NCBI GenBank assembly: GCA_003427395.1 | Contig: BFEA01000264.1 | Span: 555,727-615,026 of the forward strand | From: Chara braunii | Taxonomy: Eukaryota; Streptophyta; Charophyceae; Charales; Characeae | Reading direction: 5' to 3' | Length of the DNA stretch: 59,300 nt | Part shown: positions 44,374-55,416 of the stretch, piece after piece | How positions within the stretch are numbered: the stretch's first letter is position 1 | Layout: each line of letters starts with the position of its first letter | Position numbers and translations under genes: made by a program | Notes under the pieces: generated by a model | Database searches by the model: none | Seen by the model: the letters and a program-made list of their open reading frames with translations, nothing else | What the model was told of the DNA's origin: nothing

Positions 44374-46524
44374 ATGGCGGATGTGGACGTGATGCCGGGT
44401 TCCTCTGCTCCTGCTGCTGAGGACGTGAGCATGAACTTCGAGACGGAGACCTTCGCTTTCCAGGCGGAGATCAATCAGTTGCTTAGTCTCATTATCAACA
44501 CTTTCTACAGCAACAAGGAGATCTTCTTACGGGAGCTGATCAGCAATGCCTCCGACGCACTGGACAAGATCCGATTCGAGGGCTTGACCGACAAGAGCAA
44601 GCTGGAGGCGCAGCCAGAGCTGTTCATTCACATCGTCCCGGATAAGGCGAACAAGACGCTGTCGATTATCGATAGCGGAGTTGGCATGACGAAGGCAGAT
44701 CTTGTCAATAACCTCGGCACGATTGCGCGATCCGGCACGAAGGAGTTCATGGAGGCTCTGACTGCTGGTGCTGATATCAGCATGATCGGACAGTTTGGAG
44801 TTGGTTTCTATTCGGCGTACCTAGTGGCGGAGAGAGTTGTCGTCACCACTAAGCACAACGACGACGAACAGTACGTTTGGGAGTCTCAGGCAGGCGGCTC
44901 GTTCACTGTCAAGTGTGACACCTCAGGCGAGGATCTGAAGAGAGGTACCAAGATCACCTTGTACCTGAAGGAGGACCAGACGGAGTATCTCGAGGAGCGG
45001 CGGTTGAAGGACCTGATCAAGAAGCACTCTGAGTTCATCAGTTATCCGATCTCTCTGTGGACAGAGAAGACGACGGAGAAAGAGGTGTCTGACGACGAGG
45101 ATGAAGACAAGGACGAGGAGGAGGGCAAGGTTGAGGAGATCGACGAGAGCAAGGACAAGAAGAAGAAGAAGAAGGTAAAGGAAGTGTCTCACGAGTGGAA
45201 GTTGGTCAACAAGCAGAAGCCGATTTGGATGCGCAATCCCGACGAGATCACGAAGGAAGAGTACGCGGCTTTCTACAAGAGTTTGACGAACGATTGGGAG
45301 GAGCACTTGGCCGTCAAACACTTCTCCGTGGAGGGGCAGTTGGAATTCAAAGCCGTGTTGTTCGTCCCGAAACGTGCGCCGTTCGATCTTTTCGATGGCA
45401 AGAGGAAGATGAACAACATCAAGCTGTATGTGAGGCGAGTGTTTATCATGGACAACTGCGAGGAGCTCATTCCGGAGTACTTGAGCTTCGTGAAGGGAGT
45501 CGTGGACTCAGAGGACTTGCCTCTGAATATTTCTCGCGAGATGTTGCAGCAGAACAAGATTCTTAAAGTCATCCGCAAGAACCTTGTCAAGAAGTGTATT
45601 GAGCTGTTCACCGAGATCACCGAGAACAAAGAGGATTACGCGAAGTTCTACGAGGCTTTTGCCAAGAACATCAAGCTGGGTATTCACGAGGATAGCACGA
45701 ATCGCGCGAAGTTGGCGGATCTGTTGAGATACCATTCGACGAAGTCCGGTGACGATATGACAAGCTTGAAAGACTATGTCACGCGGATGAAGGATGGGCA
45801 GAAGGACATCTACTACATAACCGGCGAGAGCAAGAAGGCAGTCGAGAACTCGCCGTTCTTGGAGAAGCTGAAGAGGAAGGGATACGAAGTGCTGTTCATG
45901 GTCGATCCGATCGACGAGTACGCCGTCGGGCAGCTGAAGGAATATGACGGGAAGAAGCTCGTGTCGGCGACGAAGGAGGGACTCAAGCTGGAGGACACGG
46001 AGGAGGAGAAAAAGAGGAAAGAGGAGACGAAGAAAGCGTTCGAGAGTTTGTGTAAGCTGATGAAGGAGATTCTCGGTGAGAAAGTCGAGAAAGTTGTCGT
46101 CTCCGATCGTATTGTCGATTCCCCTTGTTGTCTGGTCACTGGCGAGTATGGCTGGACGGCGAATATGGAACGCATCATGAGGGCGCAAGCTCTTCGGGAT
46201 AGCAGCATGTCGAGTTACATGGCCAGTAAGAAGACGATGGAGATCAATCCGGAGAACGCGATCATGAAAGAACTGAAAAAGAGGGCGGAAGCGGACAGAA
46301 GCGACAAGACTGTCAAGGACCTGGTGATGCTGATGTTTGAGACGGCACTTCTGACGTCGGGATTCAGTCTTGATGATCCCAACATGTTCGCGGGCAGAAT
46401 TCACCGAATGATTAAACTTGGTCTGAGCATCGACGAGGACGCAGGTGCGGAGGACGAGGACATGCCGCCTCTGGAGGAGGAAACTGCCGCCGAAGAGGGC
46501 AGCCGCATGGAGGAGGTTGACTAA
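44374..46524 (+). CDS. HSP90: Cytosolic heat shock protein 90 (HSP90)
   Basis: This ATP-driven dimeric chaperone of the cytosol and nucleus matures kinases, receptors and other clients with TPR co-chaperones. The frame gives 716 residues without a break, close to the family's usual 700. The N-terminal ATPase has [17 protein letters not shown] (catalytic Glu54, Asn58), DSGVG (Asp100) and [13 protein letters not shown] charged Glu/Lys linker follows at about residues 232-280. The middle domain has [14 protein letters not shown], with the Arg that reaches the ATP. The C-terminal dimer domain holds [20 protein letters not shown], and the protein ends MEEVD, the TPR-binding signature of cytosolic forms. 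ATG 44374 was chosen because it is the first ATG and follows the probable 5'-UTR intron. A GTG codon stands directly before it. No ER or organelle signal is present. The uninterrupted coding sequence is notable, and it is the one intact gene here. Confidence 0.98.
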   Translation: MADVDVMPGSSAPAAEDVSMNFETETFAFQAEINQLLSLIINTFYSNKEIFLRELISNASDALDKIRFEGLTDKSKLEAQPELFIHIVPDKANKTLSIIDSGVGMTKADLVNNLGTIARSGTKEFMEALTAGADISMIGQFGVGFYSAYLVAERVVVTTKHNDDEQYVWESQAGGSFTVKCDTSGEDLKRGTKITLYLKEDQTEYLEERRLKDLIKKHSEFISYPISLWTEKTTEKEVSDDEDEDKDEEEGKVEEIDESKDKKKKKKVKEVSHEWKLVNKQKPIWMRNPDEITKEEYAAFYKSLTNDWEEHLAVKHFSVEGQLEFKAVLFVPKRAPFDLFDGKRKMNNIKLYVRRVFIMDNCEELIPEYLSFVKGVVDSEDLPLNISREMLQQNKILKVIRKNLVKKCIELFTEITENKEDYAKFYEAFAKNIKLGIHEDSTNRAKLADLLRYHSTKSGDDMTSLKDYVTRMKDGQKDIYYITGESKKAVENSPFLEKLKRKGYEVLFMVDPIDEYAVGQLKEYDGKKLVSATKEGLKLEDTEEEKKRKEETKKAFESLCKLMKEILGEKVEKVVVSDRIVDSPCCLVTGEYGWTANMERIMRAQALRDSSMSSYMASKKTMEINPENAIMKELKKRAEADRSDKTVKDLVMLMFETALLTSGFSLDDPNMFAGRIHRMIKLGLSIDEDAGAEDEDMPPLEEETAAEEGSRMEEVD

Positions 46525-46533
46525 GGTAGAGGC

Positions 46534-47056
46534 CACGTGGACGTTGATAACTCGTTTGATAAACGCGCGATTAGATGTAATCTGAGTGCCGTGATTTCCG
46601 TTGGCGTTGAGGCCACGTGGACTCCGCGCAGATTACGACGCGTCCACGTTAATGTTGCATAGATGCGACGGATTGGACGTGGACTCGAGATCTGATTGTT
46701 GTTTACTTCAGCAGTCTTCGTGGATGAAACGGGGAGGGGGAATTTCTCTGAGTCTGTTTCCATATCTATTCCTATTGTTGATGTGGTGAACTACTCTGTA
46801 GGTCGACTGAGCTGTAGGTATTACTTTCAGGAGTAGCTGGACTTGTCTCGTTCATCGACGTTTGTTGTCGCGGTCGTCCTAACTGAAACGCGGTTGACGG
46901 GTGCGATTAGATGTCGTTTTGAGCTCCGTAATGGCCGTTTATTTTGCGGCCACGTGGACGTCGCTAAAGTGCTTCGCATCCACGTGGATGTTGCACAGGT
47001 ATGACGTTTATGTAGCGGCCACGTGGATGTCGCGTAACGTACTTCGCATCCACGTG
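46534..47056. promoter_or_regulatory. Cluster of six CACGTG (G-box) palindromes in diverged tandem units
   Basis: CACGTG occurs at 46534, 46614, 46951, 46981, 47020 and 47051, mostly as gccacgtggac or tccacgtgg. The last four lie in two units of about 70 bp (gcggccacgtgga, then cttcgcatccacgtgg, then ggtatgacg). G-boxes bind bZIP and bHLH factors in plants. Whether this serves HSP90 from its 3' side, a gene further on, or is only a repeat is unknown. Confidence 0.6.
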
Positions 47057-47179
47057 GGTGTTGCGTAGGTATGACGAAATAGACGTGGATATGGCATTCG
47101 AGGCGTCAAGAATTTTGCCGCGAAGTCGTTGCGGGGTAGGAGATTTCTCCTTGCCTCTGTTTTCATGTCACTCTTCGTG

Positions 47180-47310
47180 ATGGTAATGATGTCGGGATTG
47201 ATGGGGATCGAGTCGTCGCCGTGGAAGTAAGGACTTTCTCTTCGTAATGGTAATGATGTCGGGATTGATGGGGATCGAGTCGTCGCCGTGGAAGGAAGGA
47301 CTTTTACGTA
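47180..47310. repeat. Tandem duplication of about 64 bp
   Basis: The phrase atggtaatgatgtcgggatt, then gatggggatcgagtcgtcgc, occurs at about 47179 and 47247. Confidence 0.9.
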
Positions 47311-47672
47311 TGTGTGCGCTATCTCAGAGTATGCGGGTAGTCGAGGATCATACGTTTCTTACGCGTGGTGCAACTAGGTAGTTCAAGGACGCGTTGTCGC
47401 TCTCATCTTGCCGTCGCGTATTGGTCCGCCAGGGTGAACGAGTCTCGTCATCGTCGTCTCCAGTGATCGACGGGCGTAATCAAGACGCCGTGGAAGTGAG
47501 GACTCTACGTATGTGTGCGCTAGCAGAGGATGTTGAAGTCGAGGATCATTCGTTTTATGCGTGGTGCAACTAGGTAGGTCAAGGACGCGTTATCGCTTTC
47601 ATCTTGCCGTCGCGTATTGGTCCGCCAGGGTGAACGAGTCTCGTCATCGTCGTCTCCAGTGATCGACGGCGC
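47307..47672. repeat. 200-bp-spaced direct duplication
   Basis: About 160 bp starting at tacgtatgtgtgcgct (about 47307 and 47507) recur with few changes, through tcgaggatcat, gcgtggtgcaactaggta and cgtattggtccgccagggtg. Confidence 0.9.
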
Positions 47673-48650
47673 GTGATGAAGGCGCGGTTATCTCGTTGAT
47701 GTCTTTGGTATGAAGCGTGCTGGCGTCATGTGTTCATGACCTGGTTTTACCAGCTTGCGCCTAGTTAAGCTTTCTAATCGCTTGTCGATGTGCATGTATA
47801 AGGGCGGCCGCGCATGTGAGGACTAGAAGGCAGGGTGAGTCGTCCGTGGTGGATTGCGGTCGGCACAGCTGTGTGTGGAACTGCGCGGGAGTTGGTGACA
47901 GGAAGGTCGATAAGCGGGCGGCGCGCGCGCAACAAATTAAAGTTAAGCGCGCTGCCTTCGCGTTGTTATCGTGGGGCAATTGCTACGTCGCTGCAGTGTG
48001 GTCCTCCACCTTTCGAGGTAATGTGTGCGAATGGCGGGCTCTGGTATTGCAGCCTGTGGGGCAAGCTGACGACTATGTGGACTATTGTCATCACAGTGGT
48101 GGTTCAGTCTGTGAGTCGATAAGAGACGACGGGTTGTGTCTTCCGATCGAACCGGGGGCTGTGGCCTGAGCAAATATTACCTGTAAGTGAGCGGGAGCTT
48201 AGTTATGATGGACGGCGTTCTTCTGCCAGAGTCTTAGTTGTATAGTAATCCTGATGGAGTAGGAGAGGCATTGTAGAGCCAGCCTCTTTGAGTGGCACGT
48301 GATTGGAGCATAGCATTTTTTTCGTTGTCGTGGAATATCTGACCATTTGTTACGGCTGTTATTGCTGGCCTCTTGCTGTATCTCATTAGATGTGCAGAAT
48401 GAGAACGAGGTGTTCGATAAGAAATGGAAAGATTCAACGCCATAATTGCTGCGTTTGTGCAAATTGACTGTGTCCATTGTGTTTCGCCATAATCGTCTTT
48501 TGTTGCAGTTGTGCAGTCAGTGAGTGGTGTGGTGAATGCGTTTCGGAACGTAGACGAGTCCTCGGTCCAAGTTCCGTTTGTGGTCTGAGAAGGCTGCTGG
48601 ATGTTATGGAGGTATGACAGATGTGGAATTACGGTCTCTGCACATAAACT
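47673..48650. other. No recognisable gene
   Basis: Frames up to about 117 codons exist on both strands, but none shows a motif. The stretch may be the flank of the duplicated block. Confidence 0.45.
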
Positions 48651-48657
48651 GTCTTGT

Positions 48658-48840
48658 GGTTTGTTCTTTGTGGGCTTTTGGTTGAAGGCGGGGAGGCGTA
48701 TCGTGCTGTTGAGATCAGTGTTAACTCTTTTGTCGATCTATCTCGAGCGCGGTTTGTTCTTTGAGGGCTTTTGGTTGGAGGCGGGGAGGCGTATCGTGCT
48801 GTTGAAATCAGTGATTATTCTTTTGTTGATCCATCTCGTC
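48658..48840. repeat. 93-bp tandem duplication
   Basis: Units at 48658 and 48751 share ggtttgttctttg, ggcggggaggcgtatcgtgc and tgttga, with scattered changes. Confidence 0.9.
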
Positions 48841-49075
48841 TTTCAATTTTCTGCAATAGAATTGTTTTACCACGGAAACGATAAAAAAGGGAGTGCGTAA
48901 TTGATTCATTGTCTCAACGACCTCCCTACACTAGCTGGGAGACAGTCTTTATAATTGGCGACGATGGAAAAGGGTCGTCTTAAGTCTAGCTGTGTGTCTT
49001 TCTTACCCAGCAGTGTGATTCATTGTTTGATTATCTGTATCTTCCGATTAGCTGCGTTGTGTATGGAATAAGTGG

Positions 49076-49242
49076 TAATAAAAACGAGTTAAAATAGAGC
49101 ATTATGGGCCGAGATACGGTTTGCACTTGCACTTCGGGCACCGTACTTGCCCAGAAAGCTGGGTTGTATTCCTACAGTCGAAACTGTATCATGGCCCGTA
49201 CTGCAGTTCAATTCATGTTTGTGACTCACGCGTAGTTCCCCG
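49076..49242. mobile_element. MITE family 1, copy B
   Basis: The left end has aaaaacgagtt and attatgggccgagatac. The right end has actgtatcatggcccgtact, then gtgactcacgcgtagttccc. The centre has cacttcgggcaccgtac, like copies A and C. This is the most diverged of the three. Confidence 0.75.
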
Positions 49243-49351
49243 TCATCGTTTCACCGACCTCCTTGCCCTCACTGTACTGGGAAATAGAACTTGATCTCAT
49301 TTGGTAAACGAGGGGCAAGCGTCGTTCAAGTGAAGATTGCTGCCTGCCTCT

Positions 49352-49554
49352 CAGCTATCTGTCTTTTTCCCCCGAATACGACGTCCGGTCATTATAGCTG
49401 TATTTCAAAAGTTCCACTGCAATGGTTGCCCCTTCACCCATCCAGTCTACTAAAGTGCCGACCAAACCGTGCAAGATGTCGTGCATCACACGATTAGACG
49501 GCATGATAGCCCAAATGCGGGTATAATGACCGTACGTTGTATTCGGAAGGTAGC
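49352..49554. mobile_element. MITE family 2, copy a
   Basis: The left end is ctttttcccccgaatacgac, then ggtcattatagctgtattt. The right end is ataatgaccgtacgttgtat, then tcggaaggtag, its diverged reverse complement. It is longer (about 200 bp) than copies b and c. Confidence 0.7.
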
Positions 49555-51180
49555 CCTATCGTTCTCGAATAACTGTGTCTGCTGAACAGCTTCCTTAATA
49601 ATAAGATGGGGGCGGCCGTTCGGTCACGAGTACGGGAGGTGTGCCGCACCATCGCAAATTGGAGTAATTGAAGTCTTTTAAGTGTTTCAACGACCTAGTC
49701 ACCGTTATTACTATTCCTTAACAATTTGTCACATTGGGAAAACGAACGTGGTTGAAGTCTAGTTGCCTCATACCCAGCTCTAACACTGGCAGAAAATGAA
49801 AAAGAGCAACCGAGCATCATCGGAGTAACGACTTCTGGGTCAAGACTTCAATTTGGTTTGCACAGTTGTAATTGGATCAGTGGAGGCTGGGTATCGGGGT
49901 CGGTGAGTGTTGGGAGAGGAGGGGGTAAGGGTGAGGGGGAAGAAATGATAGCGGGGGCGGGCGTAGCTGTCCCGGTATGGAGGAGAAAGGGCCAAGGGAG
50001 GTTCAGGTGAGAAGAGGGGCGGCAGTGCATATTCTGCGGAGGGGAAAGGGTAATGGGACTGGGGTTATGTGAAGGAACGGAAGAAGAGTATAGCTGGCCA
50101 AGACCCTTCTTTCGAGACGGATGATGCGAGGGATGTCAAGGGGATGCTGGGGCAACGGAGGCTCAGTCGAGAATAGGAGAGGCAGCTCATATGCTACCGA
50201 AGGGGTCAGGTTAACGGGAGGGGGGTTTATGGGGATGGGGAAGAAGAGGATTACTACCGGTAGGGAAGTGGGGAGGGTGGTCGATGGAAGTAGGTAAAGA
50301 CGTCTCTTTGAGATGGATGATCTGAGGGGGTATGCAGCAGATGACGGGACGGGCCAGAGTAGTGGGAGGGGGGTTATGGGGCGAAATGGATCAAGAGGGT
50401 AACTAGCTCAATCCACCCTTGGAGATGGATGATCTGAGGGGGGATGCAGCGGATGACGGGACCGAGGCGCCGCGAGGTCATTCCCATTTGCAGGTAGGCA
50501 ACTCATGTGAAGGTAGGCTACAGGAGGCTACAGGCCTGGTGGAACTATTGGGGTTCACTTCCATCTCGGTTGAGGCCTGAGAGGACAGTCCCTCTTGGGC
50601 GATCCTTCCTTTTCCATGTCGGTTTAACTTTCAACAAATTGTCTTTCCTGGGCCCGATCGGATCGATGTGAAGGTCTCGATTCAAGAGTCACGTAACCTG
50701 CGTTGTGGTCGGGTCCTTCCCTCAGGTCAAGAGTCGAATCTCCAATGCGAGCTCAGTTTGTACCATCATGGACTGTCGAGATACAGACCGGAGTTCCAGT
50801 CTGGATACAACCAGATAACAAGAATAAAATCGTTCTGAATCACCCCGGGCGTGTGGTTCAATCATCATAATCTAATCTTTATTTCTGTTTTTGTTTTTGT
50901 TTAAACATCCCTCGGGGTGCTAGGGCTGTTGACAAGAGCAATCACCCGTACGTAGCCCCTAAGAGGAACTCCGGCTATTGGTGGGGAGCTTCACCTGCTG
51001 GAAAGCGGGTCCAGCTTCCCATATACAGAATAAATGAGAATGTCTGAGAACAGTGACCATGGGGCCTCCCAGCATCGATTGCCCTGCAACCCAGGGGTTT
51101 GACTCTACCTACTCTCTTCCTTTTTACTTCCTCTGTGATTTTTTTTCTGTCCTCTTCTTGTAAAACCACTACGGTCTTCC
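49555..51180. other. No recognisable gene; G-rich part with loose repeats
   Basis: From about 49880 to 50470 the strand is G-rich and agatggatgatctgaggggg recurs at 50311 and 50423, with a weaker version near 50114. The phrase gagatacagaccggagt near 50779 has a relative at 53010 (gaaatacagacctgagt). Nothing codes for a known protein. Confidence 0.5.
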
Positions 51181-51288
51181 CTACCGTCTTCTTCCGAACG
51201 CAACGCACCCTCATTATGGCTGCACCGGACCGGAAAGACTTGCATACATTCATTATCAGGGTGTGCTATGTTCGGGGGAAGACGGTAG
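51181..51288. mobile_element. MITE family 2, copy b
   Basis: The ends ctaccgtcttcttccgaacg and ttcgggggaagacggtag are inverted repeats. Inside them lie caccctcattat and its partner atcagggtgtgc. Length 108 bp. Confidence 0.85.
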
Positions 51289-51404
51289 TACCTTTCCCAT
51301 ATGTCGGCTGCGGCCCGCCCGCCTGAAAGTCGAGACTGGCTGCTGATGGTGCTGGTGGTTTACTACTGATGGTGCTGGTGGTTTAAAAGGGCGACGACGT
51401 CCTT

Positions 51405-51500
51405 CAGATATCACGACCGTCCAGTCAGTTGGTTAAAGCACCGGTTGGAAATGTGCATTATTGTATAAGGTTGCGGGTTCAACCCCCCCCAGTCTTGTGC
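51405..51500 (+). mobile_element. tRNA-like head, possible SINE fragment 1
   Basis: The A-box-like stretch cagttggttaaagcac at about 51425 is followed 30 bases later by gcgggttcaacccc (51473-51486), a good B box. The acceptor stem does not close, so this is not a working tRNA. Confidence 0.45.
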
Positions 51501-51714
51501 ATGAACACCGGGCAGGGCGTTAGACTGATGCACGGCTGGACGCACATCCCCTTGGGCTGACGCATGGTAAGCTATTACAGACACTGCCTGCGCACCACCC
51601 AAGGGTAGCCCAGGGTGTTGTATGTTGGTCGTGGGTTTCACAGGGTTTGCTTGGGGTGTTGGTCTCGGGTGTTCTGATGTTCTCCCCAGTCTGGCATATC
51701 ACATGCTCGTTCCA

Positions 51715-51800
51715 TTTTGGGTAGTTGCTCATATGGTAGAGTCTTGGATTAGTTGGTACAAGGTTACGGGTTCGAGCTTTGGTTCGGTCCTTGGGGGCGG
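51715..51800 (+). mobile_element. tRNA-like head, possible SINE fragment 2
   Basis: The phrase gtagttgctcatatggtaga (A-box region) and acgggttcgag (B box, 51766-51776) are spaced as in tRNA genes. Both fragments share aaggtt-cgggttc, so they may belong to one family. Confidence 0.4.
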
Positions 51801-52507
51801 TCCTTGTCCAGCTTGCCCCGTTCTCTCCTCCATACACACATGATTCACCGAGTACACTAGCTTTCGGGCATACCCACATAGCTTGTGAATTATATATATT
51901 GCCTATGGGTTACATAAGTTTCCACACATGATACTGTCTACATAGATTCAAAGAATATGCACACAAAAAAACAGGCTGGGGAGCTAAGTCAATGCTGGGG
52001 TCTAGTGCCTGCAGTAGGTTCAGGTAGGTTGGATAGTGTGACATTGGGTGAAGTTTCTACTGACGTTCGGATTGAACTGTCTGGTGGCTATATGTGGGGC
52101 CTGTAGTTCATTGTCTGGGCCTGGCGTCCGAAGTTCCCGTTCGACAAGGTTTGTCCGATTCCGCTTCCACCAGGGCTGGGCAATCTATCAGCCCTGGTGC
52201 CGATCATGGCTGTTCGGTCCAAGTTGCCTGGCTGTTGGTAGGGCAATGGTCCTGAGTGCTGGCCACACTGAGGTAGGATAGTGGGATAGGGGGTGCGCTA
52301 GGAGTATTGACGTGAGGATGGGTTGGGAGGTGGTCTCATATTCCAGGATACCTGCGGCTCACACTGTGCACACACTGACTGGCCTCTACAACACCCTGGA
52401 CTTTTTGGGAAAAAAAAAATGAAAAAAAAACAATGAATCTGTTATCTGAAGGTGTATATGGATTAGAGCTTAGTTTGTATGTAGACAGTTGAGGGGGACC
52501 GACTGGC
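51801..52507. other. No recognisable gene
   Basis: Apart from A-runs near 52410-52430, nothing distinctive was seen. Confidence 0.5.
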
Positions 52508-52625
52508 CTACCTTCTTCCCCCGAAAAACAATGTACGGTCATTATTAGCTTTATTTGGGGTATATCTTTTGGTCTAAATACACAGCTATAATGATGGTAT
52601 GTTGTATTCGGGGGAAGAAGGGTAG
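52508..52625. mobile_element. MITE family 2, copy c
   Basis: The left end ctaccttcttcccccgaaaa pairs with the right end ttcgggggaagaagggtag. Further in, gtcattattagct pairs with agctataatgat. Length 118 bp. It abuts the group II intron remnant. Confidence 0.9.
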
Positions 52626-52639
52626 CTCAGGGAAGCACA

Positions 52640-53011
52640 AAAAGCGTCCACTGGGAGTATCATGGTTCCAGGACAGGATCGGACAAGTTGTTAGAATGAT
52701 CTTAGAACCTATTTATGAACCCCGCTTTTCCACTTGTTCACATGGCTTCAGACCGGGACGTAGTGCTCACAGGGCCCTTAATGTTGTAATGGGTACCTTT
52801 CATGGTGCACAATGGGTACATTGAAGGATCCCTGGAGGCCGAAGGCCCTGGAGCCGTAAATCATGGGACTCTGGATAAGATCATCTGGCTAACAATCCGA
52901 GATCAACGGATTCTCAAACTAATCCGCTCTGGACTACAAGCTTTTTTTCATATGCCACACAGAGAGTTTGAAGAGGCGACCATAGGCGGTGGTACACTCC
53001 TGAACTGTTGA
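52640..53011 (+). pseudogene. Fragment of a group II intron reverse transcriptase/maturase
   Basis: Frame 1 reads RPLGVSWFQDRIGQ, then MILEPIYEPRFS and SHGFRPGRSAHRAL, the typical block of group II intron RTs (RPLGIP, then LEPIFE, then GFRPGRS). After W it shifts by one base into frame 2 at about 52803, which reads YIEGS, then RIL-type sequence and TIGGGTLLN in place of the usual TPQGG. The catalytic YADD part is missing. Such introns live in organelles of plants and algae, so this is probably a nuclear copy of mitochondrial or plastid DNA, now decayed. Confidence 0.75.
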
Positions 53012-54960
53012 AATACAGACCTGAGTCCGGACGCAGAAGAAACAGAAGAACGAGCTATAAATGGTTTTTCGGGACGTAAGGGTTTGGAAGGCAGACTAGT
53101 CAGTAGAAAAACGAAGGGAGGTAATCTCTCTTACCCCATGGCTGATGGGTCCCAGCTAGGTCCCAGACCCCCGTGAGTCTCAGGGGGTCTCAAGGATGGG
53201 GGAGGCTCAGGGATGGGGGTACATCATGTAGGTGTCCAAATGTAAAAGGAGTCTGACAAGATTAGCAACATCAAGCCTGGGGTTTCCTAGGGGTTGGAAA
53301 TGTTGATAAACCACCAGTACTTGACCCAGCTATCAGCCGCGGGAAAAAAAAAGAGTAGAAACATTTCTAGTTGAATGAATTTGGGCACTCCTCAAGTGAC
53401 CCGTATGTTTCCTAAAATCGTGGTGCGTTAACGGGCACGACTTTAGGAAGTACTGGTGGTATAACAAAAGAGAAACTGTTATGATCCTGGCCAATTTCGA
53501 AGTATACATTCATCTGAAAGTACAATGCCATCCAATTGCAAAAAGAAATGAATGAACTTGAGAGGAGAGAGAGGGAAAGAAGAAGTAAGAAAGAAGAAGA
53601 AGATGTTGTACTCCAGCATAGACCAATGACAAGGCTCTTCTTCTGCGCTAACCAATCTCTTCCTCCTTATCTCCTCCCCTCTTATTCAAACAAGAAATAA
53701 CAATAATAATGTTGAATGACTGAACCAGAATCAATGTCCGAATCCCACTTCTACTGCAGGCACAACATGAGGTCCACCATAGCCATGGCCACCCTTCCTC
53801 TTCCTCTACATACAGGCCGAGGCTATGGCGGACTACTGAGGCTTCAGCCTCCTGTCCAAAGGACAACCCAAAGCAGCTATGCCGCTGCCCCACTTCAAGG
53901 TCATCACCATGCAGCTCTGCCGCTGCCCACTCAACCGCCATGCCTGACTCTGCCCCGAGCTTCCTTGATGCGGCACTACCCCCACTGGGCCTTCCAGATG
54001 CAGCGCCTAACAAGGTGATGAAGATGGTGTCTGCCATAGCCAGGTAAGTACCCCACCACTCTCCTCCTTGGTCCCCTTCTCCCTCCTCCTCCTACCGGTA
54101 GAGCTCCACCATAGCCAAGGTGGAAGCTCCCGGCTTCTTCCTCCTAGCAGCGCTGTAGTACCCAGCGCCACTCCAGCCAGCGCTCCAGCAGCGTGTCGCC
54201 AAACTTGCACACTGAAGAATGAGGCCGAGCTCTTGCCTCGGCCTCTTGATATAGCGGCCTGCTTGCCTCCTGGGCGGTGACTTCCAGGCCGCTCGGCCTC
54301 CCAAGCAACCGGCACCTCCCTTTCGGAGGGAAACATCATTGCAGACTCTGATATTGCCTGTACAGGATCTAGACTCAGACTGGATGGATTTGTACCGGCC
54401 TAGACCTAGCCTACCGCTACTGGGCCTCTAAAAATGCCAACTTTGTCTTCTTCTGCTCGGCCTCGAGTACCCGGCACATCTACTGCTGCTGGGTGCGGTA
54501 CCGGCCTACCTGCTACTTGAGTGTTTTTCCGCTGCTCTAAGCACCGCGGGCCCCTGGCTCCGCTACTTGAGTGTTTTCCTTGCTGCAACCCTCAATGCCA
54601 CAACCACAGGTAAGTACCGGCCCTACGGGCCCGCCAAACAAACAAGTACCCTTGCGGGTCACACACGCACTCATACAGACAAGCACTCAGACAGGCACGC
54701 AGGTCACAAGTATGCACACACAGACAGACTTAGAAAACACAGCAGAATGCGGGAATCTCAGCAAGGCATCCATTCCATCGGCAGAACTTCAGAAATCAGC
54801 AGTGTTCTCAGTCTGTGTTTTGACGGGTCCTTACAGAAACGTTAGTTATGAAGGTCGACTGACTAAGCCAGCTCTTCAGGCATATCTGGTGCCTGTCCTA
54901 TCAGGTTGAGATGCAGTTTTTTTTTGTTTCGGTACGTAGCTGCATCGGAGAGAATTTGCA
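53012..54960. other. Unassigned; repeated splice-donor-like phrase
   Basis: The phrase caggtaagtacc occurs at about 54041 and 54608. Similar Leu/Pro/Ala-coding sequence (ccaccatagcca) precedes it at about 53774 and 54107. No protein family is recognisable on either strand. Confidence 0.45.
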
Positions 54961-54971
54961 AAATTCTATTA

Positions 54972-55248
54972 CATGGGATGCTGGGCCCGGTTCCCAGCAT
55001 GTGCAGCTCCCACCAATAGATTGGAGCCCTCGATTTACTATGGCTGACCCTGGCTGTTATCACCCTGGGTTAGTGGCGGTATTGTTTTTGGTTAAAAAAA
55101 AATAATAAAAAAAATGAATGACTGCTGGTAGGGCCGGTCAGATGATCTCTTTTCCTCTTTTTTTTTTTTGTTTTTTTTTTTGGAAAACCATGCTCCAATC
55201 TATTCGTGGGAAGCAACATGTGCTGGGAACCGCGCCCAGCGTCCCATT
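54972..55248. repeat. Fold-back element with arms of about 55 bp
   Basis: Left arm 54972-55026 pairs with right arm 55192-55248 at roughly 85%. Weaker pairing extends outward to about 54900 and 55325. The arm holds its own small hairpin, gctgggcccggttcccagc. The loop carries A- and T-runs. Confidence 0.8.
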
Positions 55249-55378
55249 TGAGAACATATTGGAAAACATATGCAAAAGCAGATTTACCAGGGCCATTACC
55301 TGGCTTCTTCGGCTGAGACTAACCTATTCAACAACACAGTCGTGAGCTCTACAATTCATAAAAGCTATGAGAACTGTG

Positions 55379-55381
55379 CCC

Positions 55382-55416
<35 letters not shown>

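Noticed and set aside
45508-46536. A 342-codon open frame on the strand opposite HSP90
   Set aside because: It mirrors the codon pattern of HSP90, as happens opposite many chaperone genes, and has no motif of its own.
51416-51490. A functional tRNA gene
   Set aside because: A B box is present but the acceptor and anticodon stems do not close.
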